From: Alloprevotella sp. OH1205_COT-284
GTDB lineage: Bacteria; Bacteroidota; Bacteroidia; Bacteroidales; Bacteroidaceae
Direction: 5' to 3'
Assembly (NCBI RefSeq): GCF_003859795.1
Contig: NZ_RQYI01000004.1
Coordinates: forward strand, 33,309 to 97,308
Length of the DNA stretch: 64,000 nucleotides
Of the stretch, positions 38,024 to 49,071 are shown in pieces. Position numbers and translations under genes: made by a program. The notes beneath the pieces are model-generated. The model saw only the letters and a list, made by a program, of their open reading frames with translations, did not search any database and was not told the DNA's origin. How positions within the stretch are numbered: the first letter of the stretch is position 1; each line of letters begins with the position of its first letter.

Positions 38024-38054
38024 CAAAATTACGGCTTTTTTCTCTGCGCACAAA
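38024..38054 (-). promoter_or_regulatory. Promoter of rpsF-rpsR-rplI
   Basis: On the minus strand: TTTG (38054-38051), 19 bases, TAATTTTG (38031-38024). The leader of about 85 bases can fold a small GGAC/GTCC hairpin followed by GTCCGAAAG, a possible S6:S18-binding site (uncertain). Confidence 0.65.
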
Positions 38055-38125
38055 GTTTTTAGGTGTTTTTTTTCATTTTAACGCATCCGGAGCGCGCAAA
38101 AGGAAGGACTTTCATTTGTTTTTCG

Positions 38126-38133
38126 TACTTTTG
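38126..38133 (+). promoter_or_regulatory. -7 box of the clpC-like gene
   Basis: TACTTTTG fits TAnnTTTG; the ATG follows at 38174. No TTG is found 19-21 bases upstream. It is divergent from the rpsF promoter. Confidence 0.4.
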
Positions 38134-38173
38134 CATATCTCTAAGTAGGTTTAGAAGATACAAAACACGAACT

Positions 38174-40690
38174 ATGACGAAAAACTTATCGCCGAAAATC
38201 GCTCACATCCTTCATCTTTCGCAATTGGAGGCTCGACGCTGCAAGCTTTCCGGAGTGGGATCGATTGCCCTCTTGTTGGGCATTCTCCGCGACGAAGAAT
38301 GTGCGGCTCACAAAATGATCGAACGCTTTGGCATACCGACAGAAACTCTTCGCGCCGCTTTGCAAGAAAGTCTGCCTCCTCATACAAACGAAACAACATC
38401 TGAAACAGACGCACCGTTTGACCCGGAAGTGGAGCGTATTTTGCGTCTTTCTCAATTGGAAGCACGTCTTCAAAAAGCAGAAGAAGCCACCGACGTACAC
38501 GTTTTGCTCGCTTTGTTGCGCGACCACGTGAACGAAGGTTGCAAAGCCATGAGCAAATTTAATATAGACTATAAAAAAGCAATTCATCTCTTAAATCTCA
38601 AATCGGGAGTACAGCCCGCGCATGGCAGTTTGGGGCTGGCGGATGACGACAGCAACGAAAACACGACGGGAAAAGGAAGCGGATCCGGAGACAAAAGAGT
38701 AACCACAACCACAGCTCCCGCCGGTTCGCAAGACACGCCTATTATCGACAATTACGGCACAGACCTCACGCGTGCAGCCGCAGAAGGTGTGCTCGATCCC
38801 ATTGTGGGGCGTCACGACGAAATTGAACGCATGGCGCAAATTTTGTCGCGTCGCAAAAAGAACAATCCCATTCTCATCGGTGCGCCGGGCGTCGGAAAAA
38901 GTGCTTTGGTCGAAGGCCTGGCTCAATTGATTGTTCAAAACAAAGTGCCTCATCTTCTTGCCAACAAGCGCATCGTTTCTCTCGACATGGCCACCATTGT
39001 GGCCGGAACTCAATATCGCGGACAATTTGAAGAGCGTTTGAGAAGACTGATTGACGAGTTGAAAAAACACCGTGAAATCATTTTGTTCATCGATGAGATC
39101 CACACCATTATCGGAGCCGGAAGCGCACCGGGAAGTCTGGACGCAGCCAACATTCTAAAACCGGCTTTGGCACGAGGCGAAGTGCAGTGCATCGGTGCTA
39201 CGACCATCTGCGAATTCAAAAAGACAATAGAAAAAGACGGTGCACTCGACCGTCGCTTCCAAAAGATTCAGCTCGAAGCAACTTCACCCGAAGACACGCT
39301 GCAAATCCTTCGCAACATCAAGGATCGCTATGAGGATCACCACAACGTGATCTACACTGACGAGGCTCTCGAAGCCTGCGTCCGCCTGACGGAGCGATAC
39401 ATCGCGGATCGTTCCCTGCCCGACAAAGCCATTGATGCGCTCGACGAGGCCGGAAGCCGCGTACACTTGCTCAACGTTCGCGTGCCGAAAGAGATTGAAG
39501 AAAAAGAGGTGGAAACCACCAATTTGCGAACGCTGAAAGAAGCCGCCGCAAGCCGTCAGGAATATGAATTGGCGGCAAATCTGCGCGATCAACTCTCCCA
39601 AGCCGAAGCCGAGCTGAAAGGTTTGAAAGAAAATTGGCAGCAAGATCTGAAAAATCACCGCGTCACGGTGGATTTAGACGATATTGCGGGCGTTGTGTCT
39701 ATGATCAGCGGAGTGCCGGCCGAACGTATGAAAGAGTCGGAAAACATCCGACTGAAAGGCATGAAAACGGCATTGTCGGAAAAAGTGATTGCCCAAAACC
39801 GAGCCATAGAACGCCTCACGAGAGCCATCACTCGAAACCGCCTCGGTCTTAAAGACCCCAATCGCCCAATCGGAACATTTATGTTTGTAGGCCCCACGGG
39901 AGTAGGTAAAACCCACTTGGTCAAGACGCTTGCCGAATTTATGTTCGGAAGAAAAGACGCCTTGATACGCATCGACATGAGTGAGTACGGAGAAAAATTC
40001 TCCACTTCACGCCTGGTCGGAGCTCCTCCGGGTTACGTAGGCTATGAAGAAGGAGGGCAGCTCACGGAACAAGTGCGCCGACACCCCTACTCTATCATTT
40101 TGCTCGACGAAATCGAAAAAGCGCACCCCGACGTGTTCAACACGCTTCTGCAAGTAATGGACGAAGGACGAATGACAGACGGCAATGGAACGACCGTCGA
40201 TTTCCGAAACACCATTATCATCATGACTTCCAACAGCGGAAGTCGACAAATCAAAGAGTTTGGTGCCGGCATAGGCTTCTCCGCTTCCAAAGAGGGTTTG
40301 AGTGCCGATGCCGCCGAAAGCATTGTTCGCAAAGCTCTTCAACGTCAATTTGCTCCGGAGTTTCTCAACAGAATTGACGATGTGATCATGTTTGAGCCGC
40401 TCAATCGAAACAGCATCACCCTCATTGCCGATTTGGAAATCAAGGCGTTGGCAGATCGTTTGGCTTCAACCGGCCACACGCTCCACATCACCCCCGAAGC
40501 TACTGCCTTTGTCGCCCAAAAAGGCTATGAGCCTCAATATGGCGCGCGCTCTCTGAAAAGAACCATTCAAGAATTGATCGAAGATCCCGTCTGCGACCTT
40601 TTTCTTGACGGCCAACAGGGCACTCACCTTCATGTGGAACTGGCTCCAAGCGGAGACAAGTTGCACTTATCTTTTTCCGATCATTCATAA
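38174..40690 (+). CDS. ClpC/ClpA-type AAA+ unfoldase
   Basis: An 838-residue ATP-dependent unfoldase that feeds proteins to ClpP. Order: N-terminal Clp repeats (about 1-140), AAA1 (Walker [28 protein letters not shown]), a short middle region with a UVR-like segment ([17 protein letters not shown]), AAA2 (Walker [29 protein letters not shown]) and the C-terminal small domain ([17 protein letters not shown]). The ATG at 38174 ([16 protein letters not shown]) fits; the ORF extends upstream without homology. The middle domain is ClpC-like rather than ClpB-like. It precedes the fusion gene by 57 bases. Confidence 0.93.
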   Translation: MTKNLSPKIAHILHLSQLEARRCKLSGVGSIALLLGILRDEECAAHKMIERFGIPTETLRAALQESLPPHTNETTSETDAPFDPEVERILRLSQLEARLQKAEEATDVHVLLALLRDHVNEGCKAMSKFNIDYKKAIHLLNLKSGVQPAHGSLGLADDDSNENTTGKGSGSGDKRVTTTTAPAGSQDTPIIDNYGTDLTRAAAEGVLDPIVGRHDEIERMAQILSRRKKNNPILIGAPGVGKSALVEGLAQLIVQNKVPHLLANKRIVSLDMATIVAGTQYRGQFEERLRRLIDELKKHREIILFIDEIHTIIGAGSAPGSLDAANILKPALARGEVQCIGATTICEFKKTIEKDGALDRRFQKIQLEATSPEDTLQILRNIKDRYEDHHNVIYTDEALEACVRLTERYIADRSLPDKAIDALDEAGSRVHLLNVRVPKEIEEKEVETTNLRTLKEAAASRQEYELAANLRDQLSQAEAELKGLKENWQQDLKNHRVTVDLDDIAGVVSMISGVPAERMKESENIRLKGMKTALSEKVIAQNRAIERLTRAITRNRLGLKDPNRPIGTFMFVGPTGVGKTHLVKTLAEFMFGRKDALIRIDMSEYGEKFSTSRLVGAPPGYVGYEEGGQLTEQVRRHPYSIILLDEIEKAHPDVFNTLLQVMDEGRMTDGNGTTVDFRNTIIIMTSNSGSRQIKEFGAGIGFSASKEGLSADAAESIVRKALQRQFAPEFLNRIDDVIMFEPLNRNSITLIADLEIKALADRLASTGHTLHITPEATAFVAQKGYEPQYGARSLKRTIQELIEDPVCDLFLDGQQGTHLHVELAPSGDKLHLSFSDHS

Positions 40691-40706
40691 ATCCCTTAGG
40701 AACAAT

Positions 40707-40734
40707 GCCGCTGTCCTCTTCGGAGAACGGCGGC
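40707..40734. other. Hairpin between clpC-like gene and the fusion gene
   Basis: GCCGCTGTCCTC (40707-40718) pairs with GAGAACGGCGGC (40723-40734) with one wobble and one mismatch and a 4-base loop. There is no T-tract, so it may stabilise RNA or attenuate expression rather than terminate. Confidence 0.4.
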
Positions 40735-40747
40735 AAAAACCTTTACC

Positions 40748-43700
40748 ATGCAAACCTCGATAGACATATTCGTTGCCTGTTCAAACCTCGCCGACCTGCA
40801 AGCGGCTGCCCGATTAGGCGAAACGGAAGGTGCTATGTTTTACCCCCTTGTGTTCGATGAAGATATGGGGCGGAGCATGTCTCCCTCAACGGGTATAGAT
40901 TCTTTTATTTGTGTAGATTCTTTGACGTCTTCCAAAACGCTCCGAACCATTGCACAAAAAAGCACGGCCGAATATGTAGCCCTTTTCTTGAAGCCCACAA
41001 GTTTCCGGCCGGCCTATCGCTGTTTGGAACGCCTGCTCCAAGTGGCACGCGATTCCGATGCGGCCATGGTCTACTCCGACCGCCGGGAAATAAAATTCAA
41101 CGAAGACCACAATCATCAAACCGCCGAGCATCATCCCGTCATTGATTATCAACTCGGCTCCATTCGCGATGATTTCGACTTCGGAGGCCTTTGGCTGGTG
41201 CGCGGAGATTTGTTGAGAAGGTTTTCCGCAGAAAGCAAAAGCCGTTATAAATTTGCCGCTTTCTATGCTTTTCGTTTGTTTCTGAGCCGTCATGGAAAAC
41301 TGTTGCACCTACGCGAAACCCTCTATACGGAAGTACAAACAGATTTACGACAAAGCGGTGAAAAACAATTTGATTACGTAAATCCTGCTGCACGAGAAGT
41401 GCAAGTCGAAATGGAACGTGCCTGTACCACTCATCTCAAACATATCGGTGCATGGCTTGCTCCCGACGAATTCGACGAGGTTCCCGGATTTTCCTCCTCC
41501 GAAGACACAAAACCCGACACCACCGATGTGCAACCTCTCTCTTTCGACAATCTGCAATCGGATACGACGACGGAGGAGTTTCCCGTTACGGCGTCGGTCA
41601 TTATTCCCGTACGAAATCGCGTACATACCATTTGCGACGCCGTGGAGTCCGTATTATCGCAAAACACGGACTTCTCATTTAATCTTATCATTGTGGACAA
41701 TCACTCCACAGACGGCACAAAGGAAGCCCTCTCTCGCTTCGAGAGAGATGAACGCGTCGTGGTGCTTCATCCCGAACGTACGGACTTGGGGATCGGCGGT
41801 TGCTGGGATTTGGCCATACGTTCTCATCATTGCGGACAATATGCCATACAACTCGACTCCGACGATTTATACAGCGGAAGCGACACCCTTTCGCGCATCG
41901 TAGAGGTCTTTCAAAAACAAAAAGTCGCGATGGTCATCGGTGCCTATCGCATGGTGAACTTCTCTCTCGAAACCCTACCTCCCGGCCTGATCGCCCATAC
42001 GGAATGGTCACCCGACAATGGCAGAAACAATGCTTTGCGTATCAATGGTTTGGGAGCTCCTCGCGCTTTCAATACCGCAATTCTCAGAAAAGTAGGTTTT
42101 CCCAACACCAGCTATGGCGAAGATTACGCCCTCGGACTGGCTCTTTCGCGCCATTACCGCATCGGCCGCATCTACGACGAGCTGTATCTTTGCCGAAGAT
42201 GGGAGGGAAATTCGGATGCGGCTTTGAGTATCGAGAAAGTGAACGCCAACAACGCCTATAAGGACGAGTTGCGAACGCTCGAAATCCGAGCACGCCAACG
42301 TATGAACGCTCTTTGGAATCATCCGTTGAAAGAGGAAGAAGTATTGAATTTGTTTCACAAACAATTGACCGTTTGGGAAGAAGTGCGCAAGCGTTTTGAA
42401 GCCCTCTCCGACCAAATTCAAATCAAGCCGTTGCACACGGAAGAGTTCAACCTCGAAGCACAACACAACCCTGTACGCATCATTTCGACCGGTGCAAACA
42501 TCAATCGCAAGCACCTCAAAAAACGTCCTTGCTTTCTTTGCGATCACAATCGCCCCGAAGAGCAACTTTCTTTGTCGGTCGAGGGGAAATATCAAGTGTT
42601 ACTCAATCCTTTTCCCATTCTCCCTTATCATCTCACAATTCCCACCCGGCGCCACATACCTCAACAGATTGACGAACACCTCAGTGCTTTCTGCAAAATG
42701 GCGCAATCCCTTCCCGATTTTCTTGTGTTCTACAATGGTGCACGTTGCGGGGCTTCGGCTCCCGATCACGCCCATTTTCAAGCCGGCGGTCGAGGAATTG
42801 TTCCGATCGAACGCGATTGGGCAAAATATGAAGGACGTTTGGAACGCATCTACCCCCTGACAACCGAGGAAGTAGCCGAGACCGAAGAGGCCGGCTATAC
42901 CGACAAACGCTCCGGCATTTATTTGCTTCGCGATTATGCCTGCCCGGCTTTTGTGGTTTTGGGAGAAGAAGCCGAATGCAATCAAAAGTTGCTACAAAAG
43001 CTCTTTGAAGCCATGCCCGTTCAAAAAGGAGAAAACGAACCCGACATGAACCTCATGGCATGGATGGAAAAAGGAGCAGGCACGCACAAAAAAACGCTGG
43101 TCGTCGTTGTTTTTCCACGCCGCAAACATCGTCCCGACTGCTACTTTGCCGAAGGGAAAAACAAGATGCTCATTTCTCCCGGCGCAATAGACATGGGAGG
43201 GCTTATCATCACGCCGCGCCCGGAAGACTTCGAACGCCTCACTTCAAAACAGGCTGTGGGGATATTGAAAGAAGTCGCCATGACCGACAGCGAAGTGACA
43301 CAAGTCGCCAACAAACTGCACAAGGAAAAGCGTCGCAATCCCCGACAAAACGAGCCCGAGGGATTTGTCGATGCCACTGAGCCGATCGTGCAAGTCGGTA
43401 TCATGAGTGCCGAGAAAATAACGTTTGTGCTCAACACGCCTTATGCAGCGAAAGGCGAAGCGGCCGGCGGCCGGCAAACCGTGGAATATCGAGACGGCGG
43501 AATCTTATGGAATGGCAACGTGTACAGCGAACTGAACTTCCGCCCTTCCACTCCTCTCGAAGAAGCCAATTTCACACTGCTCAATGTCGCCATCGGTATC
43601 AATTTCCATTGGGAGCGTCATCAGGCACAACATTTCCACGGAACGCTCAGCTTTATTGTGGATGAGGAGAAGCTGATTGCCATCAACCATATTCCTGCCG

Positions 43701-44713
43701 AACTCTACTTGGAGAGTGTTATTTCTTCGGAAATGAGCCCTTTATCGTCTTTCGAGCTACTCAAAGCCCATGCTGTGGTTAGTCGGAGTTGGCTGCTCAA
43801 ACAAATGGAAGAGCGCAGAAGTCGCCAACATGCCGGAAGCAGTGATTTCTTCTCTTTCCAGCGAAAGGAGGATGAATATATCCGTTGGTACGATCGCGAA
43901 GATCACACGCTTTTTGACGTTTGTGCCGATGACCACTGCCAACGATACCAAGGCATTCCCACAGTCATGCGTCCCGAGGTTCGGAAAGCCATTGCCGAAA
44001 CGCGCGGACAAGTGCTGATGTACAACTCCACAATTTGCGATGCACGATTTTCCAAATGCTGCGGAGGAATAACAGAGAGATTTTCAAGTTGTTGGGAAGA
44101 TAAAGATGAAGAATATCTTCAAGCCTCTTCCGACAGTCCCTGCGTTTTCGAAGAGCATCCCACCTCTTTCCCCGACCTCACGGTCGAGGCTCACGCAGAG
44201 GCATGGATACGCAATCGACCCGAAGCTTTTTGCAACACCAACGACCGCCAAATGCTCTCGCAAGTGTTGAAAGACTACGACCAAGAAACCACCGATTTCT
44301 TCCGTTGGCAAACAGTATATACGCAATCGGAATTGTCTTCCATCATCTCTCGGAAAAGCGAAACGGACTTTGGGGAAATTCTCGATTTGACAGCAGTGGA
44401 AAGAGGAACGAGCGGCCGCATTGTCCGCCTCAAAATTGTGGGCACGAAAAAGACCATGACCATAGGCAAGGAGTTGGAAATACGTCGCATTCTTTCAGAC
44501 TCCCACCTCTACTCTTCGGCTTTCGTGATCGACAAGAAAGACATCGACGTCAATGGCATACCGCAACGTTTTGTTTTGACAGGAGCAGGTTGGGGGCATG
44601 GCGTCGGACTGTGTCAGATCGGTGCCGCCGCCATGGCCGCCGCCGGACACCCTTATCGCAACATCTTACTCCACTATTACCACAACGCAGAAATCAGCCG
44701 CCGCTATGAATAA
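40748..44713 (+). CDS. Fusion protein: GT2-like + DUF4922 (HIT/GalT-like) + SpoIID/LytB domain
   Basis: A 1321-residue protein with three recognisable parts. (1) Glycosyltransferase family 2, about 280-500 ([28 protein letters not shown] at 370-372), preceded by a degenerate GT-like segment (1-270). (2) DUF4922, about 560-860, related to GalT/Ap4A phosphorylases: Cys595-x2-Cys598 and the HIT-type triad HAHFQ (His674, His676, Gln678). (3) SpoIID/LytB, about 890-1321, with the presumed catalytic Glu995 in [21 protein letters not shown] and [17 protein letters not shown]. There is no signal peptide or membrane helix. The gene overlaps the AmpG-like permease gene by 8 bases. Role inferred: sugar or muropeptide metabolism in peptidoglycan recycling. 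Confidence 0.85.
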   Translation: MQTSIDIFVACSNLADLQAAARLGETEGAMFYPLVFDEDMGRSMSPSTGIDSFICVDSLTSSKTLRTIAQKSTAEYVALFLKPTSFRPAYRCLERLLQVARDSDAAMVYSDRREIKFNEDHNHQTAEHHPVIDYQLGSIRDDFDFGGLWLVRGDLLRRFSAESKSRYKFAAFYAFRLFLSRHGKLLHLRETLYTEVQTDLRQSGEKQFDYVNPAAREVQVEMERACTTHLKHIGAWLAPDEFDEVPGFSSSEDTKPDTTDVQPLSFDNLQSDTTTEEFPVTASVIIPVRNRVHTICDAVESVLSQNTDFSFNLIIVDNHSTDGTKEALSRFERDERVVVLHPERTDLGIGGCWDLAIRSHHCGQYAIQLDSDDLYSGSDTLSRIVEVFQKQKVAMVIGAYRMVNFSLETLPPGLIAHTEWSPDNGRNNALRINGLGAPRAFNTAILRKVGFPNTSYGEDYALGLALSRHYRIGRIYDELYLCRRWEGNSDAALSIEKVNANNAYKDELRTLEIRARQRMNALWNHPLKEEEVLNLFHKQLTVWEEVRKRFEALSDQIQIKPLHTEEFNLEAQHNPVRIISTGANINRKHLKKRPCFLCDHNRPEEQLSLSVEGKYQVLLNPFPILPYHLTIPTRRHIPQQIDEHLSAFCKMAQSLPDFLVFYNGARCGASAPDHAHFQAGGRGIVPIERDWAKYEGRLERIYPLTTEEVAETEEAGYTDKRSGIYLLRDYACPAFVVLGEEAECNQKLLQKLFEAMPVQKGENEPDMNLMAWMEKGAGTHKKTLVVVVFPRRKHRPDCYFAEGKNKMLISPGAIDMGGLIITPRPEDFERLTSKQAVGILKEVAMTDSEVTQVANKLHKEKRRNPRQNEPEGFVDATEPIVQVGIMSAEKITFVLNTPYAAKGEAAGGRQTVEYRDGGILWNGNVYSELNFRPSTPLEEANFTLLNVAIGINFHWERHQAQHFHGTLSFIVDEEKLIAINHIPAELYLESVISSEMSPLSSFELLKAHAVVSRSWLLKQMEERRSRQHAGSSDFFSFQRKEDEYIRWYDREDHTLFDVCADDHCQRYQGIPTVMRPEVRKAIAETRGQVLMYNSTICDARFSKCCGGITERFSSCWEDKDEEYLQASSDSPCVFEEHPTSFPDLTVEAHAEAWIRNRPEAFCNTNDRQMLSQVLKDYDQETTDFFRWQTVYTQSELSSIISRKSETDFGEILDLTAVERGTSGRIVRLKIVGTKKTMTIGKELEIRRILSDSHLYSSAFVIDKKDIDVNGIPQRFVLTGAGWGHGVGLCQIGAAAMAAAGHPYRNILLHYYHNAEISRRYE

Positions 44714-45992
44714 AGCGCGTCATCCTTGGACTTGGATTCCTTCTCTCTACTTCGTTGAGGGCATTCCCTATGCCGTTGTCAACACCGTGGCCTTGATCAT
44801 GTTCAAGCGCATGGGGCTTTCCGACACCGAATGCGCGGCCTATACTTCCGGTCTTGCCCTTCCATGGATGCTGAAACCCTTGTGGAGTTCCTTTGTCGAT
44901 ATGTTCAAAACGAAACGTTGGTGGATTCTGACCATGCAAGTGTCGATATGCGTATCGTTGGGCAGTTTGGCGTTCACGCTCCCCACCTCGTTTTTTCTTC
45001 AATGCTCAATTGCTTTTCTCTGGGTCATCGCGTTCAGCAGTGCAACACTCGACATTGCCGCCGACGGTTTCTATATGATTGCTCTCGACGAGCATCAGCA
45101 AGCGCTCAATGTGGGCGTGCGCAGCACCTTTTACCGGTTGGCCACGATCTTCACGGAAGGTTTGCTCCTCATGCTCATCGGCTTATTTGAGGTCTACACC
45201 CGAAAGGCCGTTGTGGCTTGGAGTTGGGGCTTCGCTTTTTTGGGCGGAATATTTCTCCTTTGTTCGCTCTATCACAAAATCGTATTGCCACGATTGGAAG
45301 CCGATCACAGCGTCGGGAAAGAAGAAAAAAATGCTCGAGAAGTATTTCGACAATTCATGGAAACGTTCCGCTCTTTTCTCGTTAAGCCCCAAGCGTTTAT
45401 TGCCATTTCTTTTTTGCTTCTCTATCGGCTTCCCGAAGCCCTCCTCGTCAAGATCACTCCTCTTTTCTTTTCCGAAAAGATGAGTTTGGGCGGTTTGGGC
45501 TTGACCACCTCCGAATTTGGTCTTGTAAAAGGCACGGTAGGTGTTGTCGGGCTTACGCTCGGCGGTATTCTCGGGGGTGTTGTGGTTGCTCGCGATGGTT
45601 TCAAGCGTTGGCGTTGGCCAATGGTAATGGCCATGTCGCTCCCCAATTTTTTCTATATTCTTTTGGCCTACTTCCAGCCGGAAAGTTTATTTTGGGTCAA
45701 TGTTTCTGTCGGCATCGAGCAGTTTGGCTATGGCTTCGGCTTCACGCTCTATATGCTCTACATGCTTTATTTCTCACAAGGAGAATCAAAAACCGCACAC
45801 TACGCCCTTTGCACCGGTTTCATGGCTTTGAGCATGCTGCTCCCCGGCTTAGTTTCCGGTTGGATTTCCGACAATCTGGGTTACTACAATAGCTTTATTT
45901 TCATCATGTTCTTAGTTCCGATCTCGTTTGTTGCCGCCGCCATGATTGCCGTACCCGACGACTTCGGCAAGAAATTAGTTCAATCTCAATAA
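44706..45992 (+). CDS. AmpG-like MFS transporter
   Basis: 428 residues from ATG 44706 ([40 protein letters not shown]), with about 12 membrane segments. The first segment matches AmpG-type muropeptide permeases, including SPLYFVEGxPY-like and [12 protein letters not shown]. AmpG imports anhydro-muropeptides into the cytoplasm. Its start overlaps the stop of the SpoIID fusion gene, so the two are translationally coupled. Substrate is inferred from resemblance and context. Confidence 0.87.
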   Translation: MNKARHPWTWIPSLYFVEGIPYAVVNTVALIMFKRMGLSDTECAAYTSGLALPWMLKPLWSSFVDMFKTKRWWILTMQVSICVSLGSLAFTLPTSFFLQCSIAFLWVIAFSSATLDIAADGFYMIALDEHQQALNVGVRSTFYRLATIFTEGLLLMLIGLFEVYTRKAVVAWSWGFAFLGGIFLLCSLYHKIVLPRLEADHSVGKEEKNAREVFRQFMETFRSFLVKPQAFIAISFLLLYRLPEALLVKITPLFFSEKMSLGGLGLTTSEFGLVKGTVGVVGLTLGGILGGVVVARDGFKRWRWPMVMAMSLPNFFYILLAYFQPESLFWVNVSVGIEQFGYGFGFTLYMLYMLYFSQGESKTAHYALCTGFMALSMLLPGLVSGWISDNLGYYNSFIFIMFLVPISFVAAAMIAVPDDFGKKLVQSQ

Positions 45993-46119
45993 AATCCATT
46001 ATCCCCCATAGAGGCAGGCTCTCTGACGGACTCGCAACTTGACGGCGTTCTCACGAGCCTTTCCGCAATCTGCCACACGCCGCGTCCGTTTTTTCTACCC
46101 GGCACTAAGAAAACCCTAC

Positions 46120-46149
46120 CTCTGAGTTAGAAAATTCTACTCGTTACCT
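46120..46149. repeat. Intergenic repeat family 1, copy D
   Basis: CTCTGAGTTAGAAAATTCTA and the following CTCGTTACCT match copy B (23843-23872) in 28 of 30 bases. It lies 47 bases before the DUF4199 gene. Nothing else is seen between 45993 and 46195. Confidence 0.75.
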
Positions 46150-46195
46150 AAAATAATCTCTCTCCTTACTATTTTTCTCCATTCCTTTTCGACAC

Positions 46196-46783
46196 ATGAC
46201 ACCCGAAGAAATCCGTCAAATGCGCCAAATCAATTTCAAGCAGACCAATGCTTTTGCCATGCAAAACGGCATGATCCAAGGCGCCTACTCCATTCTGACA
46301 TTATCTGTTTTTGTTGCCGGTCTTTCCACTCCGCTATTGTCTTACGTTCACCTCATTCTACTGCTCAACTTCCCGATATTGGCATGTTTTCTGACTGCAA
46401 GATTTCGTCGTGAAGTAAGTCCTCATTTCACTTTTTCTTTCAGCAGAGGTTTCTCTCACACCTTGCTCACCGTGTTGTACGCCGGTTTATGGGCGGGAGT
46501 GGGTACTTTCGTCTACATAGCCTTCTTTGACAACGGACACATCTTCGACCTTTATCAAGCCCAAGTGTCGCGCCCCGAAATGGTTCAAGTCCTCGAAACG
46601 TCGGGCATGAACCGTCAAATCGCAGATGCTACGGGCGGAAAGACAATCGTACAGCTCATCGACGAACTGCGCACCATAAGCTCCGGAACGTATGCGGCCT
46701 TGATCGTATATTTCCACCTGCTGTCTTCACCTCTGATTGCCATTTTGGGAGGTGTGGTCAACATACGCCGCCCTAGACGATGA
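46196..46783 (+). CDS. DUF4199-like membrane protein
   Basis: 195 residues with about four hydrophobic segments (around 30-50, 55-75, 90-115 and 165-190) and an N-terminus (MTPEEIRQMRQINFKQTNAFAMQNG) like DUF4199 proteins of Bacteroidales. The function is unknown. It lies 57 bases before the GT2 gene, an order common in the phylum. The start is the only reasonable ATG. Confidence 0.75.
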   Translation: MTPEEIRQMRQINFKQTNAFAMQNGMIQGAYSILTLSVFVAGLSTPLLSYVHLILLLNFPILACFLTARFRREVSPHFTFSFSRGFSHTLLTVLYAGLWAGVGTFVYIAFFDNGHIFDLYQAQVSRPEMVQVLETSGMNRQIADATGGKTIVQLIDELRTISSGTYAALIVYFHLLSSPLIAILGGVVNIRRPRR

Positions 46784-46840
46784 TTGTCGTCGGACAGTGC
46801 CCCTGCTTTTTGCCTTGTTTATTATCATCTTCCTCTTTTT

Positions 46841-47812
46841 ATGAACACCAATTCCAATATAGATATCAGCGTCATCGTACCTTTGTTCAACGAAGACGAA
46901 AGCATTCCCGAACTCTACGCTTGGATCAAACGCGTCATGCAAGCCCATGACTTTTCGCACGAAGTGATTTTCGTAGACGACGGTTCTACCGACCATTCAT
47001 GGCAAATCATCGAAGAATTGTCGGCAAAAGACAGTAGCGTGCATGGTATTAAATTTCGCAGAAATTACGGAAAGAGCCCGGCATTGTATTGCGGTTTTCG
47101 CGCGGCCAAAGGAGATGTGGTCATCACTATGGACGCCGATCTGCAAGACAGTCCCGACGAAATTCCCGATCTTTACCGCATGGTTCAAGAGGAAGGCTAC
47201 GACTTGGTGAGCGGATACAAGCAAAAACGCTACGACCCTATTTCCAAAACCATTCCGACAAAGCTTTTCAATGCCACGGCGCGAAAAGTGAGCCGCATAC
47301 CCAACCTCCACGATTTCAACTGCGGGCTGAAAGCCTATCGCCGCGATGTGGTGAAAAGCATAGAAGTCTACGGCGAAATGCACCGGTACATCCCCTATCT
47401 CGCCAAAAATGCCGGTTTCGACCGCATCGGCGAGAAAGTCGTGCAACATCAGGCGCGTAAATTCGGAAAGTCGAAATTCATGGGATTAAACCGTTTCGTA
47501 AACGGCTATCTCGACCTGCTCTCTCTTTGGTTTCTCAACAGTTTCGGACTGAAACCGATGCATGTTTTCGGTTTTTTGGGAACGCTGATGTTTTTTGTCG
47601 GCTTCGTGGCCATCGTCATTGTGGGAGGTATAAAACTCTTCCACCTCTACACCCACACACCGGCTCCTCTTGTCACCAACTCGCCCTATTTCTTCATTTC
47701 ACTCACTATGATGGTGCTGGGCACGCAGCTGTTCGTGGCCGGATTTTTGGGCGAACTCATCAGTCGCAACGCCGCCGGCCGAAACGACTATCACATTGAA
47801 AAAGAAATCTAA
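46841..47812 (+). CDS. Glycosyltransferase family 2, ArnC/DPM1-like with two membrane helices
   Basis: 323 residues from ATG 46841 (MNTNSNIDISVIVPLFNEDESIPELY). The GT-A domain (about 5-230) shows VDDGSTDHSW, FRRNYGKSPALYCGF and MDADLQDSP (metal-binding Asp). Two hydrophobic segments follow (about 240-300, VFGFLGTLMFFVGFVAIVIVGG and MMVLGTQLFVAGFLG). Such enzymes move a sugar from a nucleotide to polyprenyl phosphate. The acceptor is not known. The gene's end overlaps the frame of the next gene slightly upstream of its chosen start. Confidence 0.9.
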   Translation: MNTNSNIDISVIVPLFNEDESIPELYAWIKRVMQAHDFSHEVIFVDDGSTDHSWQIIEELSAKDSSVHGIKFRRNYGKSPALYCGFRAAKGDVVITMDADLQDSPDEIPDLYRMVQEEGYDLVSGYKQKRYDPISKTIPTKLFNATARKVSRIPNLHDFNCGLKAYRRDVVKSIEVYGEMHRYIPYLAKNAGFDRIGEKVVQHQARKFGKSKFMGLNRFVNGYLDLLSLWFLNSFGLKPMHVFGFLGTLMFFVGFVAIVIVGGIKLFHLYTHTPAPLVTNSPYFFISLTMMVLGTQLFVAGFLGELISRNAAGRNDYHIEKEI

Positions 47813-47831
47813 ACCGTTCACATGCCACGCC

Positions 47832-48338
47832 ATGTTTCGTAAGACTCTCGCAGTTTCGCTCCTTTTGTTGTCGTTGATCGGATGTTCCAACATCGACTGC
47901 CCCTTGGACAACCAAGTGCTGATGACGCTGAACTTCGTGGAATCATCAACACAAAAGAAGCATTCGATCACCGACACCCTTTCGGTGTACGGCTTGAAAA
48001 ACGGCAGCCAACACCTGCTTTTCAACAAAGGAATCAAGATCTCCGCCATGCAACTGCCGCTCAATCAAGCCTCGGACAAAGACACACTTCTGCTCACGTT
48101 TGCCAACACAAGCGAAACGGAAACCGACACGCTGATCATCGATCACGCCCGGCAAGCCCACTTCGAATCGCTCGATTGTCCGGCCGCCACTTTCCACACC
48201 ATTCGCTCGTTGATGTGGAAGCCGAGAAGCTCTTCTTCATCGCTCCTCTCCATAGACAGCGTGATTGTCACTCACCCCAATGTTCAATACGAAGATGTTG
48301 AAAATCTTAAAGTTTATCTTCACACTCCTGTGCAGTAG
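47832..48338 (+). CDS. Lipoprotein, DUF6452-like
   Basis: 168 residues from ATG 47832. A lipoprotein signal ends at LSLIGCSN (Cys18), followed by NIDCPLDNQV and a beta-sandwich-like body with DTLSVYGLKNG and DTLLLTFANTS. It resembles the DUF6452 family of Bacteroidales envelope proteins, function unknown. Its 3' end overlaps the next gene by 44 bases, an unusually long overlap. Both genes probably work together. Confidence 0.7.
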   Translation: MFRKTLAVSLLLLSLIGCSNIDCPLDNQVLMTLNFVESSTQKKHSITDTLSVYGLKNGSQHLLFNKGIKISAMQLPLNQASDKDTLLLTFANTSETETDTLIIDHARQAHFESLDCPAATFHTIRSLMWKPRSSSSSLLSIDSVIVTHPNVQYEDVENLKVYLHTPVQ

Positions 48339-49059
48339 CTTCGGCGGAATGCTTGTTGCGATGGGACAAACTCCCACCGACACCACAAACTCCGCCGACG
48401 TTCAAGGCATACGCTTTGTTGATAAAGCCGCCGAGAAGTTGGCTCTGGCCTACAAAAATCGCTCTGTCCCTTTTTGGGGCGGTTTGAGTGTTTCGATAGA
48501 TCTTGCCGGCGCAGCCATGGCCAATGCCACGGCGTGGGGGCAATATGAAGGAATGTTGCGCCTTAACCTTAGAAACACCTACTTTCCGCTCATCGAAGCC
48601 GGACAGGGACGCGCCGACCACACCGGAGAAACCTCCGGGTTGCACTTCGTCACACGGTCGCCCTATCTGCGTGTCGGTATGGACTACAATCTCAAAAAAG
48701 ACCGCAGTTCCAAAAACCGGGTTTTCGTCGGGGCACGCTACGGATTTTCTTCTTTCCGCTACGACCTGAACGGCCCCGACATCATCGACGTTCATTGGAA
48801 AAACACCGTTCCCTTTCATTTCGAGGCATTGAACGGAAATGCCCATTGGGGCGAACTTACATTCGGGTTGGAATCTCAAATTTGGAAGTTCGTTCATTTG
48901 GGGTGGTCGGTGCGCTATCGTCGCCGCATTTACGAAAAGCGCAGCCCGACGGGCAGAACATGGTATATCCCCGGCTACGGCCGCAACAGCTCTTCGTCTA
49001 CACTCGGAGGAACATTTAATCTCATTTTCGATCTCACGCATTTCAAACATAAGCCATAA
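48295..49059 (+). CDS. Secreted/outer-membrane beta protein, DUF6048-like
   Basis: 254 residues from ATG 48295 (MLKILKFIFTLLCSSFGGMLVAMG), a signal peptide. The body is rich in alternating strands with aromatic ends (YLRVGMDYNLKKDR, RVFVGARYGFSSFRYDL, FVHLGWSVRYRRRIY), which suggests an outer-membrane barrel. It resembles DUF6048, which usually sits beside DUF6452. The overlap with the upstream lipoprotein gene is 44 bases. The upstream ATG at 48265 is less likely. Confidence 0.72.
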   Translation: MLKILKFIFTLLCSSFGGMLVAMGQTPTDTTNSADVQGIRFVDKAAEKLALAYKNRSVPFWGGLSVSIDLAGAAMANATAWGQYEGMLRLNLRNTYFPLIEAGQGRADHTGETSGLHFVTRSPYLRVGMDYNLKKDRSSKNRVFVGARYGFSSFRYDLNGPDIIDVHWKNTVPFHFEALNGNAHWGELTFGLESQIWKFVHLGWSVRYRRRIYEKRSPTGRTWYIPGYGRNSSSSTLGGTFNLIFDLTHFKHKP

Positions 49060-49071
49060 ACCTCTTCTTTC

